Notes: generated by a model not told the origin, from the letters alone. A DNA stretch of 34,335 nt from Polyangiaceae bacterium (GCA_016929495.1 JAFGIS010000273.1:1-34335); one strand, 5' to 3'. Counted from the first letter of the stretch, positions 1 to 9,179 are shown. Numbers and translations: made by a program.

Positions 1-21
1 CACGCAGCAGACCACGCCAAA

Positions 22-75
22 GGCGACGCCGAAAACGCACCCTCGCCCGCCGAGGGGTGCGTTTTCGGCGTCGCC
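22..75. terminator. very long intergenic stem-loop
   Basis: Bases 22-45 are the reverse complement of 51-75 except for one extra G in the right arm, giving a stem of about 24 bp with a 5-nt loop. The stem is GC-rich with an AAAA/TTTT step. It lies about 200 bp beyond the stop of the minus-strand kinase gene, past repeat element A1, so it could end that transcript or one entering from the left edge. No clean U-run follows on either strand, so an intrinsic terminator is only one reading; a hairpin repeat is another. Confidence 0.5.
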
Positions 76-141
76 GCCACGGTTGGCAAACTGATTGGTG
101 CTCTAGACGGGGCGCGGCCGCTGTGCGCCCGAGTTCGGATG

Positions 142-284
142 CTAGTGGCGTGTCTCCAAGACACGCCACATAACCAGAAACCCGTGTCCTGGCCCCGACT
201 GCGGGCATTGTCCGCAGAACTCGACGGATTCGCCCCGTTCGAGGCCGTCGAGTTCTGCGGCGAATCACGGTGATAGGGCACTAG
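142..284 (+). repeat. CTAG-bounded hairpin repeat, type A, copy 1
   Basis: The element runs from CTAG at 142-145 to GGCACTAG at 277-284, which overlaps the TAG stop of the kinase gene on the other strand. Hairpin 1 is 146-155 paired with 159-168 (10 bp, loop CCA). Hairpin 2 is 212-227 paired with 245-260 (16 bp, perfect, loop containing TTCGCCC and GTTCGAG). It aligns along its length with 17285-17431. Hairpin 1 has a different sequence there but is again self-complementary, and hairpin 2 has a compensated C-G to T-A change. Strand is arbitrary. Confidence 0.75.
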
Positions 285-1861
285 CGAGTCAGCGCGAGCA
301 GGGCCGCCGCCACGAGGGCGACCAAGGCTGCGAGCAGAACTCGGCCCAGACGTCCTCGCGCGCGGGTCGCAGCGCTCGGATCCAAGGTCGTCGGCACCGG
401 CGCGGCTGCGACAGGATCGGTGGACTCGCGTGCCGGACGAGCCGTCCGCGGCGGCTCTGCGGGCACCGGTTGTCTGGAGCCGTCAGCCGTCAGCGTTGGG
501 AGCGAGAGAAGGCGCGGACGGGCGCCCGCGTCGTCGTGCGGCTCGGGGCCGGGCTCCGGCTCCTGCGCGGCGGGTGTCGGCGCCGATACCGCGGGCAGAG
601 AAACAGGGGGATCGTCATCCGCAGCGGGACCACCGCTGCGCTGCACGGCGCTGTCGTCCGTTGGCCGTGTCGGGTCGACCAGCGTCGAGTCATCCCAGCC
701 GCCTTCGGCGCCAGAACCTGGCCGCGGCTGGGGGCCCCCTGCGGAGCTGTGGGACAGCTCGTCGGGCCGCATCACCAACCCGCTCGACGCCGTTGGCGTC
801 AAGGTGCGCTCCTCCGTCGTCATTTCCCGCTCGCTCCGCTCCGCCAGCGCGAGCAGCAGGGGCTTGTGCGTGGTGTGGCGCAGTGCGTCGACGGTCTGGC
901 GACGTTCCGGACTGAGCCGTCGGCGCACGACGCGCGCGACGTCCGAGGGCGTCACGACGTTGCCGCTCGAGGTGAGCCACTGCTCTAGCGCCAGCCGCAT
1001 GTGTTCCGCCGTCTCGAACCGGTCCACCGGATCGGCCCTGAGCGCCTTGACGATGATCGCCTCCAGTGCCTCAGGGTAGCTGTCGAGCAACTCTCTCGGC
1101 TTGCGGTACTGACCGCGCAGTATCTTCGGCATGGCGGCAGGTCCGCGTCCGAAGGGGCGCAGGCCCAAGGTCGCGACATACAGCACGCAGCCGAGGGCAT
1201 ACACGTCCGAGCGACGACTGACCCCACGACCTATGATCTGCTCAGGCGGGATGTACGCGAACTTGCCCTTGATGTCTCCGGTGCGGGTGCGTTCGTGTAG
1301 CTGGTGGCGTGCCTTGGCGATGCCAAAGTCGGAGACCTTCACCTGTCCTTCCTGGGAAAGAAGGATGTTCGGAGGCGAGACGTCGCGGTGCACGATGTTG
1401 AGCGGATTGCCATCTGGATCGGCCGCTTCGTGGGCGGCGTGGACCCCGCTGCACGCATCGGCGACGATCCGTGCCGCATACTGGTAGCGAATCGGTCTGA
1501 GCTTGTCCCCCTGGTGCAACAGACCGGAGAGCGCGTCGCCGGCAACCCACTCCATCACCATGTAGAGCAGGCCGTCGGCTTCGTCGAACTCGTACAGCTC
1601 GCAGACGTTCGGGTGGTGTATCGCACCGGCCACGGTGGCCTCATCGACCAGCATGCGCGCGTACTCGGCGTCCGCCGCATACTCGGGTCGGATGACCTTG
1701 AGGGCGACCGTGCGGGCGAAGCCGAGCTTGCCCTCTGGCTTGGCTGCCCACACATGCGCCATGCCGCCGGCAGCGAGCGGTGCAAGCAGCTTGTAGCGGC
1801 CCACCATGTTGCCGACTCGCAAGAAGGCCGGCCCTGGTCGGGCTTTTTCCGGGCTGACCAC
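281..1861 (-). CDS. Ser/Thr protein kinase with C-terminal membrane anchor
   Basis: A eukaryotic-like Ser/Thr kinase of 526 residues that phosphorylates protein Ser/Thr. The kinase domain spans about residues 23-295: Gly-rich loop LAAGGMAHVW (30-39), catalytic Lys55, helix-C Glu74, HRDVSPPN with Asp160 and Asn165, DFG Asp178 and a PPEQ motif. A Pro/Ser/Ala-rich linker follows (about 350-500). The only hydrophobic segment is the last ~20 residues (about 506-524), so the kinase is probably tail-anchored with its catalytic domain in the cytoplasm and no sensor outside. The GTG start at 1861 has GAGGAA about 7 nt upstream; an ATG at 1807 (residue 19) is an alternative just before the kinase fold. 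It is divergent from a second kinase. No substrate can be named. Confidence 0.93.
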   Translation of the reverse strand: MVSPEKARPGPAFLRVGNMVGRYKLLAPLAAGGMAHVWAAKPEGKLGFARTVALKVIRPEYAADAEYARMLVDEATVAGAIHHPNVCELYEFDEADGLLYMVMEWVAGDALSGLLHQGDKLRPIRYQYAARIVADACSGVHAAHEAADPDGNPLNIVHRDVSPPNILLSQEGQVKVSDFGIAKARHQLHERTRTGDIKGKFAYIPPEQIIGRGVSRRSDVYALGCVLYVATLGLRPFGRGPAAMPKILRGQYRKPRELLDSYPEALEAIIVKALRADPVDRFETAEHMRLALEQWLTSSGNVVTPSDVARVVRRRLSPERRQTVDALRHTTHKPLLLALAERSEREMTTEERTLTPTASSGLVMRPDELSHSSAGGPQPRPGSGAEGGWDDSTLVDPTRPTDDSAVQRSGGPAADDDPPVSLPAVSAPTPAAQEPEPGPEPHDDAGARPRLLSLPTLTADGSRQPVPAEPPRTARPARESTDPVAAAPVPTTLDPSAATRARGRLGRVLLAALVALVAAALLALTR

Positions 1862-1925
1862 TGCTGGGTTCCTCGCTAGCTTCCTTCGGACGACTCGACC
1901 AGAGCCTCGGCTGCGCTGCTCCCAA

Positions 1926-1954
1926 TTGATGCTACGGACGCATCATGGTAATTT
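1926..1954 (+). promoter_or_regulatory. possible promoter of the second kinase gene
   Basis: TTGATG (1926-1931) and TAATTT (1949-1954) are 17 bp apart in an AT-richer stretch of otherwise GC-rich DNA, in the ~100-bp gap between two divergent kinase genes. The -10 match is weak (3 of 6). The predicted start site would be only a few bases before the GTG at 1964, so the mRNA would be nearly leaderless. That agrees with the absence of a Shine-Dalgarno sequence before this GTG. Confidence 0.35.
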
Positions 1955-1963
1955 TTAGTTTCA

Positions 1964-3613
1964 GTGCACGCTAGCGAACCTGATGTGCCGGGAACCGAGA
2001 GCCGGCTGAGGCCTGGAGATACCCTGGGGCGCTACCAATTGCTGGTTCCGGTGGGCGCTGGCGGAATGGGGCGGGTGTGGGCAGCTAGAGCACTCGGCCC
2101 GCGGCCCACGCAGCGGCTCGTGGCGATCAAGACGGCACTCGGGAACGAACAGGCGAACCAGGAGTTCAAGCGCCGGTTCATGGATGAGGCTCGGATCGCT
2201 TCGCTCATACAGCACCCGAATGTCTGCAGCATCCATACATTGGACGAAGAAGACGGCATCCTCTATCTCGTCATGGACTGGTCGGATGGTGCGACCCTGC
2301 GGGAACTGCTCGATGCCATCCCGGGCCACCGATTGGAGCCGGCCGTGGCGGCACGGATCGTGGCCCGGGTCGCGGCAGGGCTGCACGCGGCACACGAGCT
2401 CGAAGACGCGGACGGACAGCCCTTGAACGTCGTTCATCGCGACGTCTCGCCGCAGAACGTGCTGCTCTCGGCCCAAGGGTACGCGCGGATTGCCGACTTC
2501 GGCGTCGCCAAAGCGCGTGGGCAGCTGCACCAGGCCACGGAAACGGGCGAAGTGAAGGGCAAGCTGTCCTACATGGCCCCCGAGCAGGTCACCTCGAAGA
2601 ACTTCGACCGGCGGGTGGACGTCTTTGCACTGGGTTGCGTTCTGTACGAGGCGACCGTCGGGCGTCGCCCGTTCCAGGGTGATGACGCGCTGGCAACCCT
2701 CTACCAGCTGCTCGAACGCCCGCTGACGCGCCCCGCGGAGCTGTGCAGCGAGTTCCCGGAGGCTCTGGAAGCTATCGTCGTCAGGGCGCTCGCCAAGGAC
2801 GTCGAGTCTCGCTACCAGACAGCGGCAGAGATGGAACACGCCCTGGAAGCCTGGATCGCTTCTACGGGCCGGGTGGTCACCGAGAGAGACATCGAGCTCG
2901 TACTGAAGCGTGTGCTCGGAGGCGCCATCGACCAGCGCAACGAGCGCATCCAAGAGACCGTGCGCAGGCTCGAGCGCAGGGAGCCCGTGGACGAGCCGAG
3001 TCGTCCTGTTGCCATCGCGGACACCAACAGTCCTTCGGTCAGGTCGCTGTCCGGTGAGCCGACCCTGGCCAAAATGAATTCGTTCTGGACACGCACCAGA
3101 GTTGCTTTTGCGATGCTGGCGCTGCTGGCCACGGGTGCGCTCGTGCTGGGCGGAGTTGCGCGGTCGCTGAACCACGTGAGCCAGGCATCCTCGGCTCGAC
3201 CGCGCCCCGCTGACAGCGGGCAGGTGGCAACGCAGGCGTCGAGCGCCGATCCGGGCAACGAGCCCCCGCGGCGGGTCGTCGTGACGCTGCGTGCCGCCCC
3301 ATCCGCGGCGAAGCTCTTCCTGGATGGTGAGCCAGTTCCGAACCCTTACGCGGCGCACGTCACGGCATCCGGTGTCTCCCACAGCGTTCGCGCATCGGCG
3401 GCTGGGCACCGGGAACAGTCGGAAACGGTCGTGTTCGACCGTGACCGCGCGGTCGTGCTCGACCTGGTACGGATCCCGGTCGCGACGGCGGTGGTGCGGG
3501 CAGCAAGCAAGAAACCCGCGCCGCGGACCGCGGCCGACGCAGGGCGACCGCCGGATAAGACGCAACGCAAGCCGCGTGTGCTCGATCCCGACAACCCTTT
3601 CGCAACGCCGTGA
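1964..3613 (+). CDS. transmembrane Ser/Thr protein kinase with PEGA-like outer domain
   Basis: A Ser/Thr kinase of 549 residues. The N-terminal cytoplasmic kinase domain (about 24-300) has the Gly-rich loop VGAGGMGRVW, Lys56, Glu75, HRDVSPQN with Asp160 and Asn165, DFG Asp178 and MAPEQ. A linker leads to one membrane segment (about 379-399), a short Ser/Ala/Pro stretch, then a domain at about 430-500. That domain has a PEGA-like pattern (VTLRAAPSAAKLFLDGEPVP), a small beta domain common on the outer side of myxobacterial kinases. The last ~45 residues are basic. The GTG at 1964 has no Shine-Dalgarno; a GTG seven codons later is an alternative. It is divergent from the kinase at 281-1861, and the two are probably paralogues. 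The next gene downstream encodes an FHA protein, a plausible phosphothreonine-binding partner, which is inference only. Confidence 0.93.
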   Translation: MHASEPDVPGTESRLRPGDTLGRYQLLVPVGAGGMGRVWAARALGPRPTQRLVAIKTALGNEQANQEFKRRFMDEARIASLIQHPNVCSIHTLDEEDGILYLVMDWSDGATLRELLDAIPGHRLEPAVAARIVARVAAGLHAAHELEDADGQPLNVVHRDVSPQNVLLSAQGYARIADFGVAKARGQLHQATETGEVKGKLSYMAPEQVTSKNFDRRVDVFALGCVLYEATVGRRPFQGDDALATLYQLLERPLTRPAELCSEFPEALEAIVVRALAKDVESRYQTAAEMEHALEAWIASTGRVVTERDIELVLKRVLGGAIDQRNERIQETVRRLERREPVDEPSRPVAIADTNSPSVRSLSGEPTLAKMNSFWTRTRVAFAMLALLATGALVLGGVARSLNHVSQASSARPRPADSGQVATQASSADPGNEPPRRVVVTLRAAPSAAKLFLDGEPVPNPYAAHVTASGVSHSVRASAAGHREQSETVVFDRDRAVVLDLVRIPVATAVVRAASKKPAPRTAADAGRPPDKTQRKPRVLDPDNPFATP

Positions 3614-3708
3614 GCATGGACGGCCCCACAGTCGGATGCCGGTAGCGTGAGCGGCGGCGTCGACTCAATCGAAGCGAGGCCCGAGCTCGACGGGGCGCAT
3701 TCGGATCC

Positions 3709-3737
3709 CTGGCGCTCGAACGGCCTTCGAGCGCCAG
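3709..3737. terminator. 12-bp stem-loop after the kinase gene
   Basis: Bases 3709-3720 pair perfectly with 3726-3737 around a 5-nt loop (CGGCC). It lies ~95 bp after the kinase stop and directly abuts repeat element B1. No U-run follows. It may end the kinase transcript or may be one more hairpin of the repeat array. Confidence 0.45.
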
Positions 3738-3894
3738 TGCCGCTCGGCCGAAGTGAGGCCCGTGGTTGTGCTCCGCCCTACTTGGGTGAGGGCGGAGCAC
3801 AACCACTGGCCTTGCATCGATCTGCCTCGCGGCACCCCTCGTCTTCTGGCCAGTCGGCGCAACTCCTGGCCGGAGTTGCGCCGACCGGCACTAG
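3738..3894 (-). repeat. CTAG-bounded hairpin repeat, type B, copy 1
   Basis: Read on the minus strand the element starts with CTAG (3894-3891). It then has a 14-bp hairpin (3853-3866 with 3872-3885), a conserved block with AGAAGACGA, TGCCGCGAGGCA and ATCGATGCAAGGCCAG, and a perfect 18-bp hairpin (3762-3779 with 3789-3806, loop CACCCAAGT). It ends in CCGAGCGGCAC. The same order recurs at 17146-17288, where the hairpin arms differ but the conserved block and the CACCCAAGT loop are kept. It fills most of the 333-bp gap between the kinase and the sigma-54 activator, in which I see no gene. Confidence 0.7.
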
Positions 3895-3946
3895 CCCCCG
3901 GATCGATTGGAACACGGGCAGGACGGCGGTAGGGTAGGTCTCACGA

Positions 3947-5383
3947 ATGGAATCGACGTCAGAGCCAGTGACCCTGCGCCCCAGGCTGCTCGAGCTGTTG
4001 GTGTACGCCGGGCAAGACGTGCGCGCCTATCCACTTCCGACGACCGGCCATGTGACGATCGGCCGCTCGTCGAGCTCGGACATCCGTGTGGACCATCGGT
4101 CCGTCTCTCGGGAGCACTTGGTCGTCCACCTCGACGACGGGATCGAGGTCGAAGACCTGGGCAGCTCCAACGGAACCATGCTCTTCCGGACGAGCCGCTG
4201 GCCCTCGCAGTCCACGGTGCTCGGACAGGAGAGAACGGAGCCCGGCGGCGTGACGATTCCGCCTCGTACCCGAACGCGCGTGGGTGCAGGCGAGATGGTG
4301 CGGATCGGCTCGATCTTGCTCGTGTTCCAGGTACGCAAGCACTCGGAGACTCTCGGCGGCAAACCAGATGCCACCGCACGGGGCGGAGGACCGAAGGTCC
4401 TGCTCGACGAAGAGATGCAGCGGATCTATCGCCTTGCCACCCGAACGGCCGCGACCGACATCTCCGTGCTCATCCTGGGCGAGACCGGTGTTGGCAAGGA
4501 AGTGCTGGCCGAGACCATTCACTTCCGCTCGGCGCGCGCGTCCAGAGCGTTCTTGCGACTGAACTGCGCTGCGCTCTCCGAGTCGTTGCTCGAGAGCGAG
4601 CTGTTCGGCTACGAGCGCGGCGCCTTCACCGGTGCGCACCAGACGCGTATCGGATTGCTCGAAGCCAGCGACGGGGGGACCGTCCTTCTCGACGAGATCG
4701 GAGAGCTTCCGAACGCAATACAAGTCAAGTTGCTCCGTGTGCTCGAGGAGCGAGTCGTCCGTCGCATCGGATCGAACAGGCCTCGGGCCATCGACGTACG
4801 TTTCATCACGGCGACCAACCGGGATCTGGGTCGCGCCGTGTCGGCGGGCCTTTTCCGCCGCGATCTGTACTTCCGCATCAACGGCGTGCAACTGTTGATT
4901 CCGCCGCTGCGGGACAGACGATGCGAGATCGTGCCCCTCGCAGAGCACTTCCTGCACGACTTCTGCGAGAGGTCGGGACTGGCCGCGCCGAGGATCAGCG
5001 ACGAAGCTACGAGTCGGCTGCTCGAGTACAGCTGGCCCGGTAACGTGCGCGAGCTGCGGAACGTCATGGAGCGAGCGCCGTTTCTGTGCACCGAGGGCGT
5101 CGTCGGCGCGGAGCATGTGCCGACGGAATCCGAGCCCGTCGAGCCGCTGTTCGGCGACGAGGATGAGTTCGACGTCCCCACGGAGGTGTTGGAGCCGCCG
5201 CGCGGGACGTCGCTCGAACCCTCCGAGCGCGAGCGCGATACGTCGGAGCGCGACCGCATCACCCGGGCTCTGGAGGCGTGCGGCGGCAACCAGACGCGTG
5301 CTGCCAAGCTGCTCGGAATGTCGCGTCGCACCCTGGTCAACCGTCTGGATGCCTACGGTCTGCCGCGGCCGCGGAAGTCATGA
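3947..5383 (+). CDS. FHA-domain sigma-54-dependent transcriptional activator
   Basis: An enhancer-binding protein of 478 residues that uses ATP hydrolysis to open sigma-54 promoters. An FHA domain (about 35-130; IGR, SREH and SSNG motifs) replaces the usual response-regulator domain, so phosphothreonine on a partner protein, such as a Ser/Thr kinase, is the likely input. The AAA+ domain (about 150-385) has Walker A GETGVGKE, the sigma-54 contact loop GAFTGA, Walker [10 protein letters not shown] and the arginine-finger region RRDLYFRI. A Fis-type helix-turn-helix closes the protein (about 438-475; [20 protein letters not shown]). The ATG at 3947 is preceded by a weak purine-rich stretch. It follows the PEGA kinase gene in the same direction and converges on truD. 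Confidence 0.95.
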   Translation: MESTSEPVTLRPRLLELLVYAGQDVRAYPLPTTGHVTIGRSSSSDIRVDHRSVSREHLVVHLDDGIEVEDLGSSNGTMLFRTSRWPSQSTVLGQERTEPGGVTIPPRTRTRVGAGEMVRIGSILLVFQVRKHSETLGGKPDATARGGGPKVLLDEEMQRIYRLATRTAATDISVLILGETGVGKEVLAETIHFRSARASRAFLRLNCAALSESLLESELFGYERGAFTGAHQTRIGLLEASDGGTVLLDEIGELPNAIQVKLLRVLEERVVRRIGSNRPRAIDVRFITATNRDLGRAVSAGLFRRDLYFRINGVQLLIPPLRDRRCEIVPLAEHFLHDFCERSGLAAPRISDEATSRLLEYSWPGNVRELRNVMERAPFLCTEGVVGAEHVPTESEPVEPLFGDEDEFDVPTEVLEPPRGTSLEPSERERDTSERDRITRALEACGGNQTRAAKLLGMSRRTLVNRLDAYGLPRPRKS

Positions 5384-5407
5384 CGGGGGCTGCCCGGCGT
5401 GCGCTTC

Positions 5408-6535
5408 TCAGTCCCGTGCGCCGAGCCACGGCCCTCCGGTGATCTCGCGAACGAGCTCGGTGGCGTACCCGCCGGAAGGTAGCTCGAAGCGGACGCGCAG
5501 GGAGTGGTCGTCGATGGGCACCACCTCGAGCCCCTCGGGGCGCATGACGAGGTCTCGTCGCGTGCCAGGGGCGTAGCGGCCCAGCCGCTCCCAGTCGTCT
5601 GGGCCGAGTGGCAGCTCGGCAAGGACCTGGCGCTCGAGCTCGGCGGCTTCCTCCTGGGCAGCTCGCATTTTGGGTCCGGGCAGGGGACCCGTGAGGTGCA
5701 GGTCGCCGGCGAGCAGGCGCGGCAGCTCCACGTCGGGGTCGACGACCACGAAGACGCTGTTCGAGCCGTGCAGCCGGACCACTTCGCCCCGCAGGAGCCG
5801 CTCGAGCCCCGTGGCGCGACGCAGCGTGACGTAGCGATTGAACACCTCGGACTGAAGAACGCTCGGATACAGCTTGTCGTCGAAGCGCGACCGAGAACGG
5901 GGCCGTCGAGCACGGTCGCGGCCGGGGCGGCGCGAAGCGCTCGAGTCCTGGGCGGTCGAGGTGAGCCAGCGCAAGGCCTGGCCCAGGTTGCCGCCTCCTA
6001 CCCCGAAGCGCTGTGCCCCGAAGCAGTTGGCGAGGCCGGCCTTCTCGATTCTCTCGCACAGTGCTCGGGCGCGTTCGACACCGCCGTCCTCGATTCCGAC
6101 GAGGCGTATGTCGAACCGATTGCCCCTCAGGTGTCCGGTTCGGAGCTTGTTCTCGTGACGAGTGTGCTCGACGAGTTCGAGGCCCTCTGGGAGGCGCCAC
6201 TCCTGCGGCGGAGGCGCCTTATCGGGCAAGGACAGCCACTGAGTCGTGACCCCATTCTTGTCCTTCATCCCCGCCGTACCGATGTCTCGCGGGTCGACGG
6301 CGGCGGCCCTGGCTAGGGCTCCGACCATGCTCGGCGTGGTCCAGCCCCGTTTGCGTATGCGCACGAACCAGTGGGGGCCCTTGCCGCTGAGCGGATAGAG
6401 TCCGACCTCATCCACCACGAAATCTTCGGGCAGGGGGCCTATCTTGCCTCCTGCGGGACGCAAATCAGCGTGGAAGCGCAGCGGCTCGTGCGATTGCGGC
6501 ACGGCTGGGTCCAGCCCGGACCCGTTCGGCCTCAT
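5408..6535 (-). CDS. truD: tRNA pseudouridine(13) synthase TruD
   Basis: Converts uridine 13 of certain tRNAs to pseudouridine. The hallmark [11 protein letters not shown] lies at residues 90-100 with catalytic Asp92, and the TruD signature around residues 150-200 (NCFGAQRFG) is present. At 375 residues it fits the family. An Arg-rich insert near residues 215-235 ([16 protein letters not shown]) sits in the variable TruD insertion region. The ATG overlaps the leuD stop as ATGA (6532-6535), so truD is translationally coupled as the last gene of the marR-leuC-leuD-truD operon. A tRNA-modification enzyme is an unusual partner for leucine/isoleucine genes; I see no functional reason for the pairing. 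Confidence 0.93.
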   Translation of the reverse strand: MRPNGSGLDPAVPQSHEPLRFHADLRPAGGKIGPLPEDFVVDEVGLYPLSGKGPHWFVRIRKRGWTTPSMVGALARAAAVDPRDIGTAGMKDKNGVTTQWLSLPDKAPPPQEWRLPEGLELVEHTRHENKLRTGHLRGNRFDIRLVGIEDGGVERARALCERIEKAGLANCFGAQRFGVGGGNLGQALRWLTSTAQDSSASRRPGRDRARRPRSRSRFDDKLYPSVLQSEVFNRYVTLRRATGLERLLRGEVVRLHGSNSVFVVVDPDVELPRLLAGDLHLTGPLPGPKMRAAQEEAAELERQVLAELPLGPDDWERLGRYAPGTRRDLVMRPEGLEVVPIDDHSLRVRFELPSGGYATELVREITGGPWLGARD

Positions 6536-7158
6536 CGGAATCCGTTCATGTACGGCAATCGGGCGGCCGTGGCCTGGATCTCCGCTCGAGCCGACAACAG
6601 CTCAACCGTGGTGTCCCAGAGCCCTTCGATCAGCTGGCGGCGGGCCCCCTCGGGCATTTCGAGCGTGTACGACCGTCCGGCGGCCGACACCGTATGAGTC
6701 TCCAGGTCGAGGCCCACCGGGTTCGTCGGGTCTGCCTCGACGGCGCGCATCAGCTCGCTGATGGCCGCCTTGGGGACCACGACGCAAGGGATCCCGAGCG
6801 CCAGACAGTTGCCGAAGAAGATCTCGGCGAAGCTCTCGCCCACCAGCGCCTGCATTCCCTGACGCCAACGCCTGAGCGCCTGTGGCGCATGCTCACGCGA
6901 CGAGCCGCAGCCGAAGTTCTTGTTGGCCAGCAGGATGCGGGCCTGCTCGAAACGAGGGTCATCGAAGGGATGGAGCGAGCCGCTGCGCCGCGCCTCTGCC
7001 CGGTCATCCTCGAACGCGTGTTCGCCGAGGCCGTCGAACGTCACCGTTCTCAGGTAGCGGGCCGGTATGATGCGGTCGGTGTCGATGTCGTCCCCGCGGA
7101 CCGGAACGGCGCGAGCCGTGATGCGGATCCGCCGGCTATCCTGCTTGTCTTGTCCCAT
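6532..7158 (-). CDS. leuD: 3-isopropylmalate dehydratase small subunit
   Basis: Small subunit of the aconitase-like isomerase that turns 2-isopropylmalate into 3-isopropylmalate; the same enzyme acts on citramalate in the pyruvate route to isoleucine. The swivel domain is visible: [14 protein letters not shown] (about 23-36), the conserved [11 protein letters not shown] (about 82-92), then the GNCLALGIP region. 208 residues is normal. GAGAGGAG stands 8 nt before the ATG, and leuC ends 15 nt upstream. Its partner is LeuC in the same operon. Confidence 0.96.
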   Translation of the reverse strand: MGQDKQDSRRIRITARAVPVRGDDIDTDRIIPARYLRTVTFDGLGEHAFEDDRAEARRSGSLHPFDDPRFEQARILLANKNFGCGSSREHAPQALRRWRQGMQALVGESFAEIFFGNCLALGIPCVVVPKAAISELMRAVEADPTNPVGLDLETHTVSAAGRSYTLEMPEGARRQLIEGLWDTTVELLSARAEIQATAARLPYMNGFR

Positions 7159-7173
7159 GGCGAGTGACTCCTC

Positions 7174-8592
7174 TCAGGCGGTGATGCCGAACAACCTGCG
7201 CGCGTCCGTGGTTTCGCCGGCAATGGCCGCCGCGGCGACCATCACCGGGCTCATGAGCAGAGTCCGGCCCGTGGGCGAGCCCTGGCGACCTTTGAAGTTG
7301 CGGTTGGAGGACGAGGCACAGACTTCACGACCCTGGAGCTTGTCCGGATTCATCGCGAGGCACATCGAGCAACCCGCCTCGCGAAACTCGAATCCAGCAC
7401 GAGTGAACAGAGCATCGTAGCCGCGCACCTCGAGCTCGCGTCGAATGTCTTGCGAGCCAGGAACCACCAGAGCCTTCACGTGCGGTGCTACCTTGTAGCT
7501 GCCCCGCTCGAGCAGATGGGCCACCTCTTCGAAGTCGCTCATCCGACCATTGGTGCACGAGCCGATGAACGCCACGTCGATCTTGATGCCCGCCGCTGGC
7601 TGGCCCGGGCTGACGCCCATGTATCGGTAGACCTCTTCGACGCTCGCGCGTTCCTCCTCGGAGAACTGTGACGCTTCGGGGATCTTGCCGCCGATGCTCG
7701 TGGCCTGCCCTGGGTTGATGCCCCAGCTGATCATGGGTTCGATCTGTTCCGCGGAGAAGTGGACGACGTCATCGTAGCTCGCGTCCGGGTCGCTCCTCAC
7801 GGAGTGCCAGTAGGCGACCGCCCGCTCCCAGGCTTCGCCCGACGGAGCGTAGCGACGGCCCTTGAGGTAGTCGTAGGTCGTCTGATCCGGGTTGACATAG
7901 CCCACTCGAGCCCCGCCTTCGATGCTCATGTTGCAGACCGTCATGCGCTCTTCCATGCTGAAGCGATCGAAGACGGAGCCGGCGTATTCGTAGGCGAATC
8001 CCACGCCGCCATTGACGCCAAGACGCTCGATGATCCGGAGGATGACGTCTTTGGCGTACACTCCCGGGGCGAGATCGCCGTCGACGACGATCCGACGGAC
8101 CTTCAACCTGCCCATGCTCAGGGTCTGAGTCGCAAGCACGTCGCGCACCTGGGAGGTCCCGATGCCGAAGGCAATTGCTCCGAAGGCTCCGTGTGTCGCG
8201 GTGTGGGAGTCACCGCAGCAGATGGTCATCCCGGGTTGGGTCAGCCCCATCTCGGGACCGACCACGTGCACGATGCCGTGCTCCCGGCGCTCCGGGGAAA
8301 AGAAACGGATACCATGGCGGCTGACGTTGCCCTCGATCGCCACCATCATCTGTTCGGCGAGCGAGTCGGCGAAGGGACGGGCCAGACTCGTCGTGGGAAT
8401 GACGTGATCCACCGTAGCGAACGTCCGCTCCGGGTGCAGCACCTCGAGCCCTCGCTCTTCGAGCATGCTGAAGGCTTGAGGAGAGGTGACCTCATGGATC
8501 AGATGCAGCCCGATGAGCAGCTGAGTCTGACCGGATGGCAACTGCCGGACTGCGTGGAGGTCGAACACCTTGTCATACAGTGTCTTGCCCAT
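7174..8592 (-). CDS. leuC: 3-isopropylmalate dehydratase large subunit
   Basis: Large, [4Fe-4S]-carrying subunit of isopropylmalate isomerase. The cluster ligands are visible: Cys in FIGSCTNGR and the CxxC in [12 protein letters not shown]; the [14 protein letters not shown] block is also present. I place the start at the ATG at 8592 (MGKTLYDKV, 472 residues), because AGGAG lies 7 nt upstream and family members begin there. The open frame extends 10 codons further but inside the marR 3' end. The gene overlaps marR by 20 nt, so its ribosome-binding site lies within marR coding sequence. With CimA and LeuB of the neighbouring operon it can serve both leucine and citramalate-derived isoleucine synthesis. 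Confidence 0.96.
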   Translation of the reverse strand: MGKTLYDKVFDLHAVRQLPSGQTQLLIGLHLIHEVTSPQAFSMLEERGLEVLHPERTFATVDHVIPTTSLARPFADSLAEQMMVAIEGNVSRHGIRFFSPERREHGIVHVVGPEMGLTQPGMTICCGDSHTATHGAFGAIAFGIGTSQVRDVLATQTLSMGRLKVRRIVVDGDLAPGVYAKDVILRIIERLGVNGGVGFAYEYAGSVFDRFSMEERMTVCNMSIEGGARVGYVNPDQTTYDYLKGRRYAPSGEAWERAVAYWHSVRSDPDASYDDVVHFSAEQIEPMISWGINPGQATSIGGKIPEASQFSEEERASVEEVYRYMGVSPGQPAAGIKIDVAFIGSCTNGRMSDFEEVAHLLERGSYKVAPHVKALVVPGSQDIRRELEVRGYDALFTRAGFEFREAGCSMCLAMNPDKLQGREVCASSSNRNFKGRQGSPTGRTLLMSPVMVAAAAIAGETTDARRLFGITA

Positions 8593-9061
8593 GGCTATTC
8601 TCCTGGCTGGGCTGAGGCGCATAGGCGCCGAGTCGTTCGGCTAGCTCGTTCCCGATCCGGGTGAAGACCTTCAGACGGCCGGGCGTCACTTTGAGCCAGA
8701 TGGCACGGATGGCCGACTCACGCTGTCGTCGAAGTTCGCGCTGGACTGCCGCGCCCTTGCCCGTGAGGCCATAGCGTCGTTGGCGGCCGTCATCCGGAGA
8801 GACGGACACGCGGACGAGCTCCTTGTCGAGCAGCTGTCGCAGCGTCTTGGATACGGCTGCAGCGCTTGACTGGCGGACGCGCGCGAACATGCTCGGCATG
8901 AAGTGCTCGGTGGAGATCTCCTCGAGCACGGCCCACTGCTGTTCCGTCAGTCCCACGCTTTCGGCCAGCTGACGACGTCGCTCGGTGAACGCGTCGCTCA
9001 GGCGCTGAAGGCACGCGATGGCCGCGTGGACTTCCTCCAGGTGCTGCGGCGTCGTTGGCAT
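8573..9061 (-). CDS. MarR-family transcriptional regulator
   Basis: A winged-helix regulator of 162 residues from the ATG at 9061. The N-terminal helix contains [13 protein letters not shown]. The recognition part includes [13 protein letters not shown] and [19 protein letters not shown], followed by the wing [17 protein letters not shown], a typical MarR signature. It heads the leuC-leuD-truD operon and overlaps leuC by 20 nt, so it probably controls this operon and itself. The open frame could begin at a TTG at 9079, but that codon lies inside the promoter spacer; the ATG at 9061 falls at the predicted transcription start, suggesting a leaderless mRNA. The ligand is unknown; a branched-chain intermediate is a guess from context. 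Confidence 0.92.
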   Translation of the reverse strand: MPTTPQHLEEVHAAIACLQRLSDAFTERRRQLAESVGLTEQQWAVLEEISTEHFMPSMFARVRQSSAAAVSKTLRQLLDKELVRVSVSPDDGRQRRYGLTGKGAAVQRELRRQRESAIRAIWLKVTPGRLKVFTRIGNELAERLGAYAPQPSQENSHGQDTV

Positions 9062-9096
9062 GAGCCAATAATGAACCAAGGTTAATAATTAGTCAA
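9062..9096 (-). promoter_or_regulatory. sigma-70-type promoter of the marR-leuCD-truD operon
   Basis: On the minus strand TTGACT (9096-9091), a 17-bp spacer and CATTAT (9073-9068) match a housekeeping promoter well (5 of 6 and 4 of 6). The stretch is strikingly AT-rich for this DNA. The start site should fall at about 9061-9062, on the marR ATG, so the transcript would be leaderless. The spacer contains TTAATAATTA, so a MarR operator overlapping the promoter is plausible, but the inverted repeat is imperfect. Confidence 0.6.
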
Positions 9097-9126
9097 CACC
9101 AACTAACAACGGCACGCAGAACGAAG

Positions 9127-9143
9127 TTCGGCCTTTTGGCCGA
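9127..9143. terminator. short hairpin between the FHA gene and the marR promoter
   Basis: TCGGCC (9128-9133), TTTT, then GGCCGA (9138-9143): 6 bp with a 4-nt loop, ~37 nt past the stop of the minus-strand FHA gene. There is no U-run, so the terminator role is tentative. Confidence 0.3.
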
Positions 9144-9179
9144 CCCGTCGCCCGAGTATCGAGGCGCCGCGGGGACGAG

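Noticed and set aside
142..284. Insertion sequence or MITE with terminal inverted repeats
   Set aside because: CTAG and GGCACTAG ends are too short for typical terminal repeats, no target duplication is visible and the stems vary between copies; left as a structured repeat.
1961..3565. Long minus-strand frame of 534 codons opposite the PEGA kinase
   Set aside because: It is the exact antisense of the kinase, Arg/His-rich with no domain; a GC-rich shadow frame.
3738..3894. CRISPR-like repeat array
   Set aside because: The hairpins have different sequences and spacing, with no regular repeat-spacer pattern and no cas genes.
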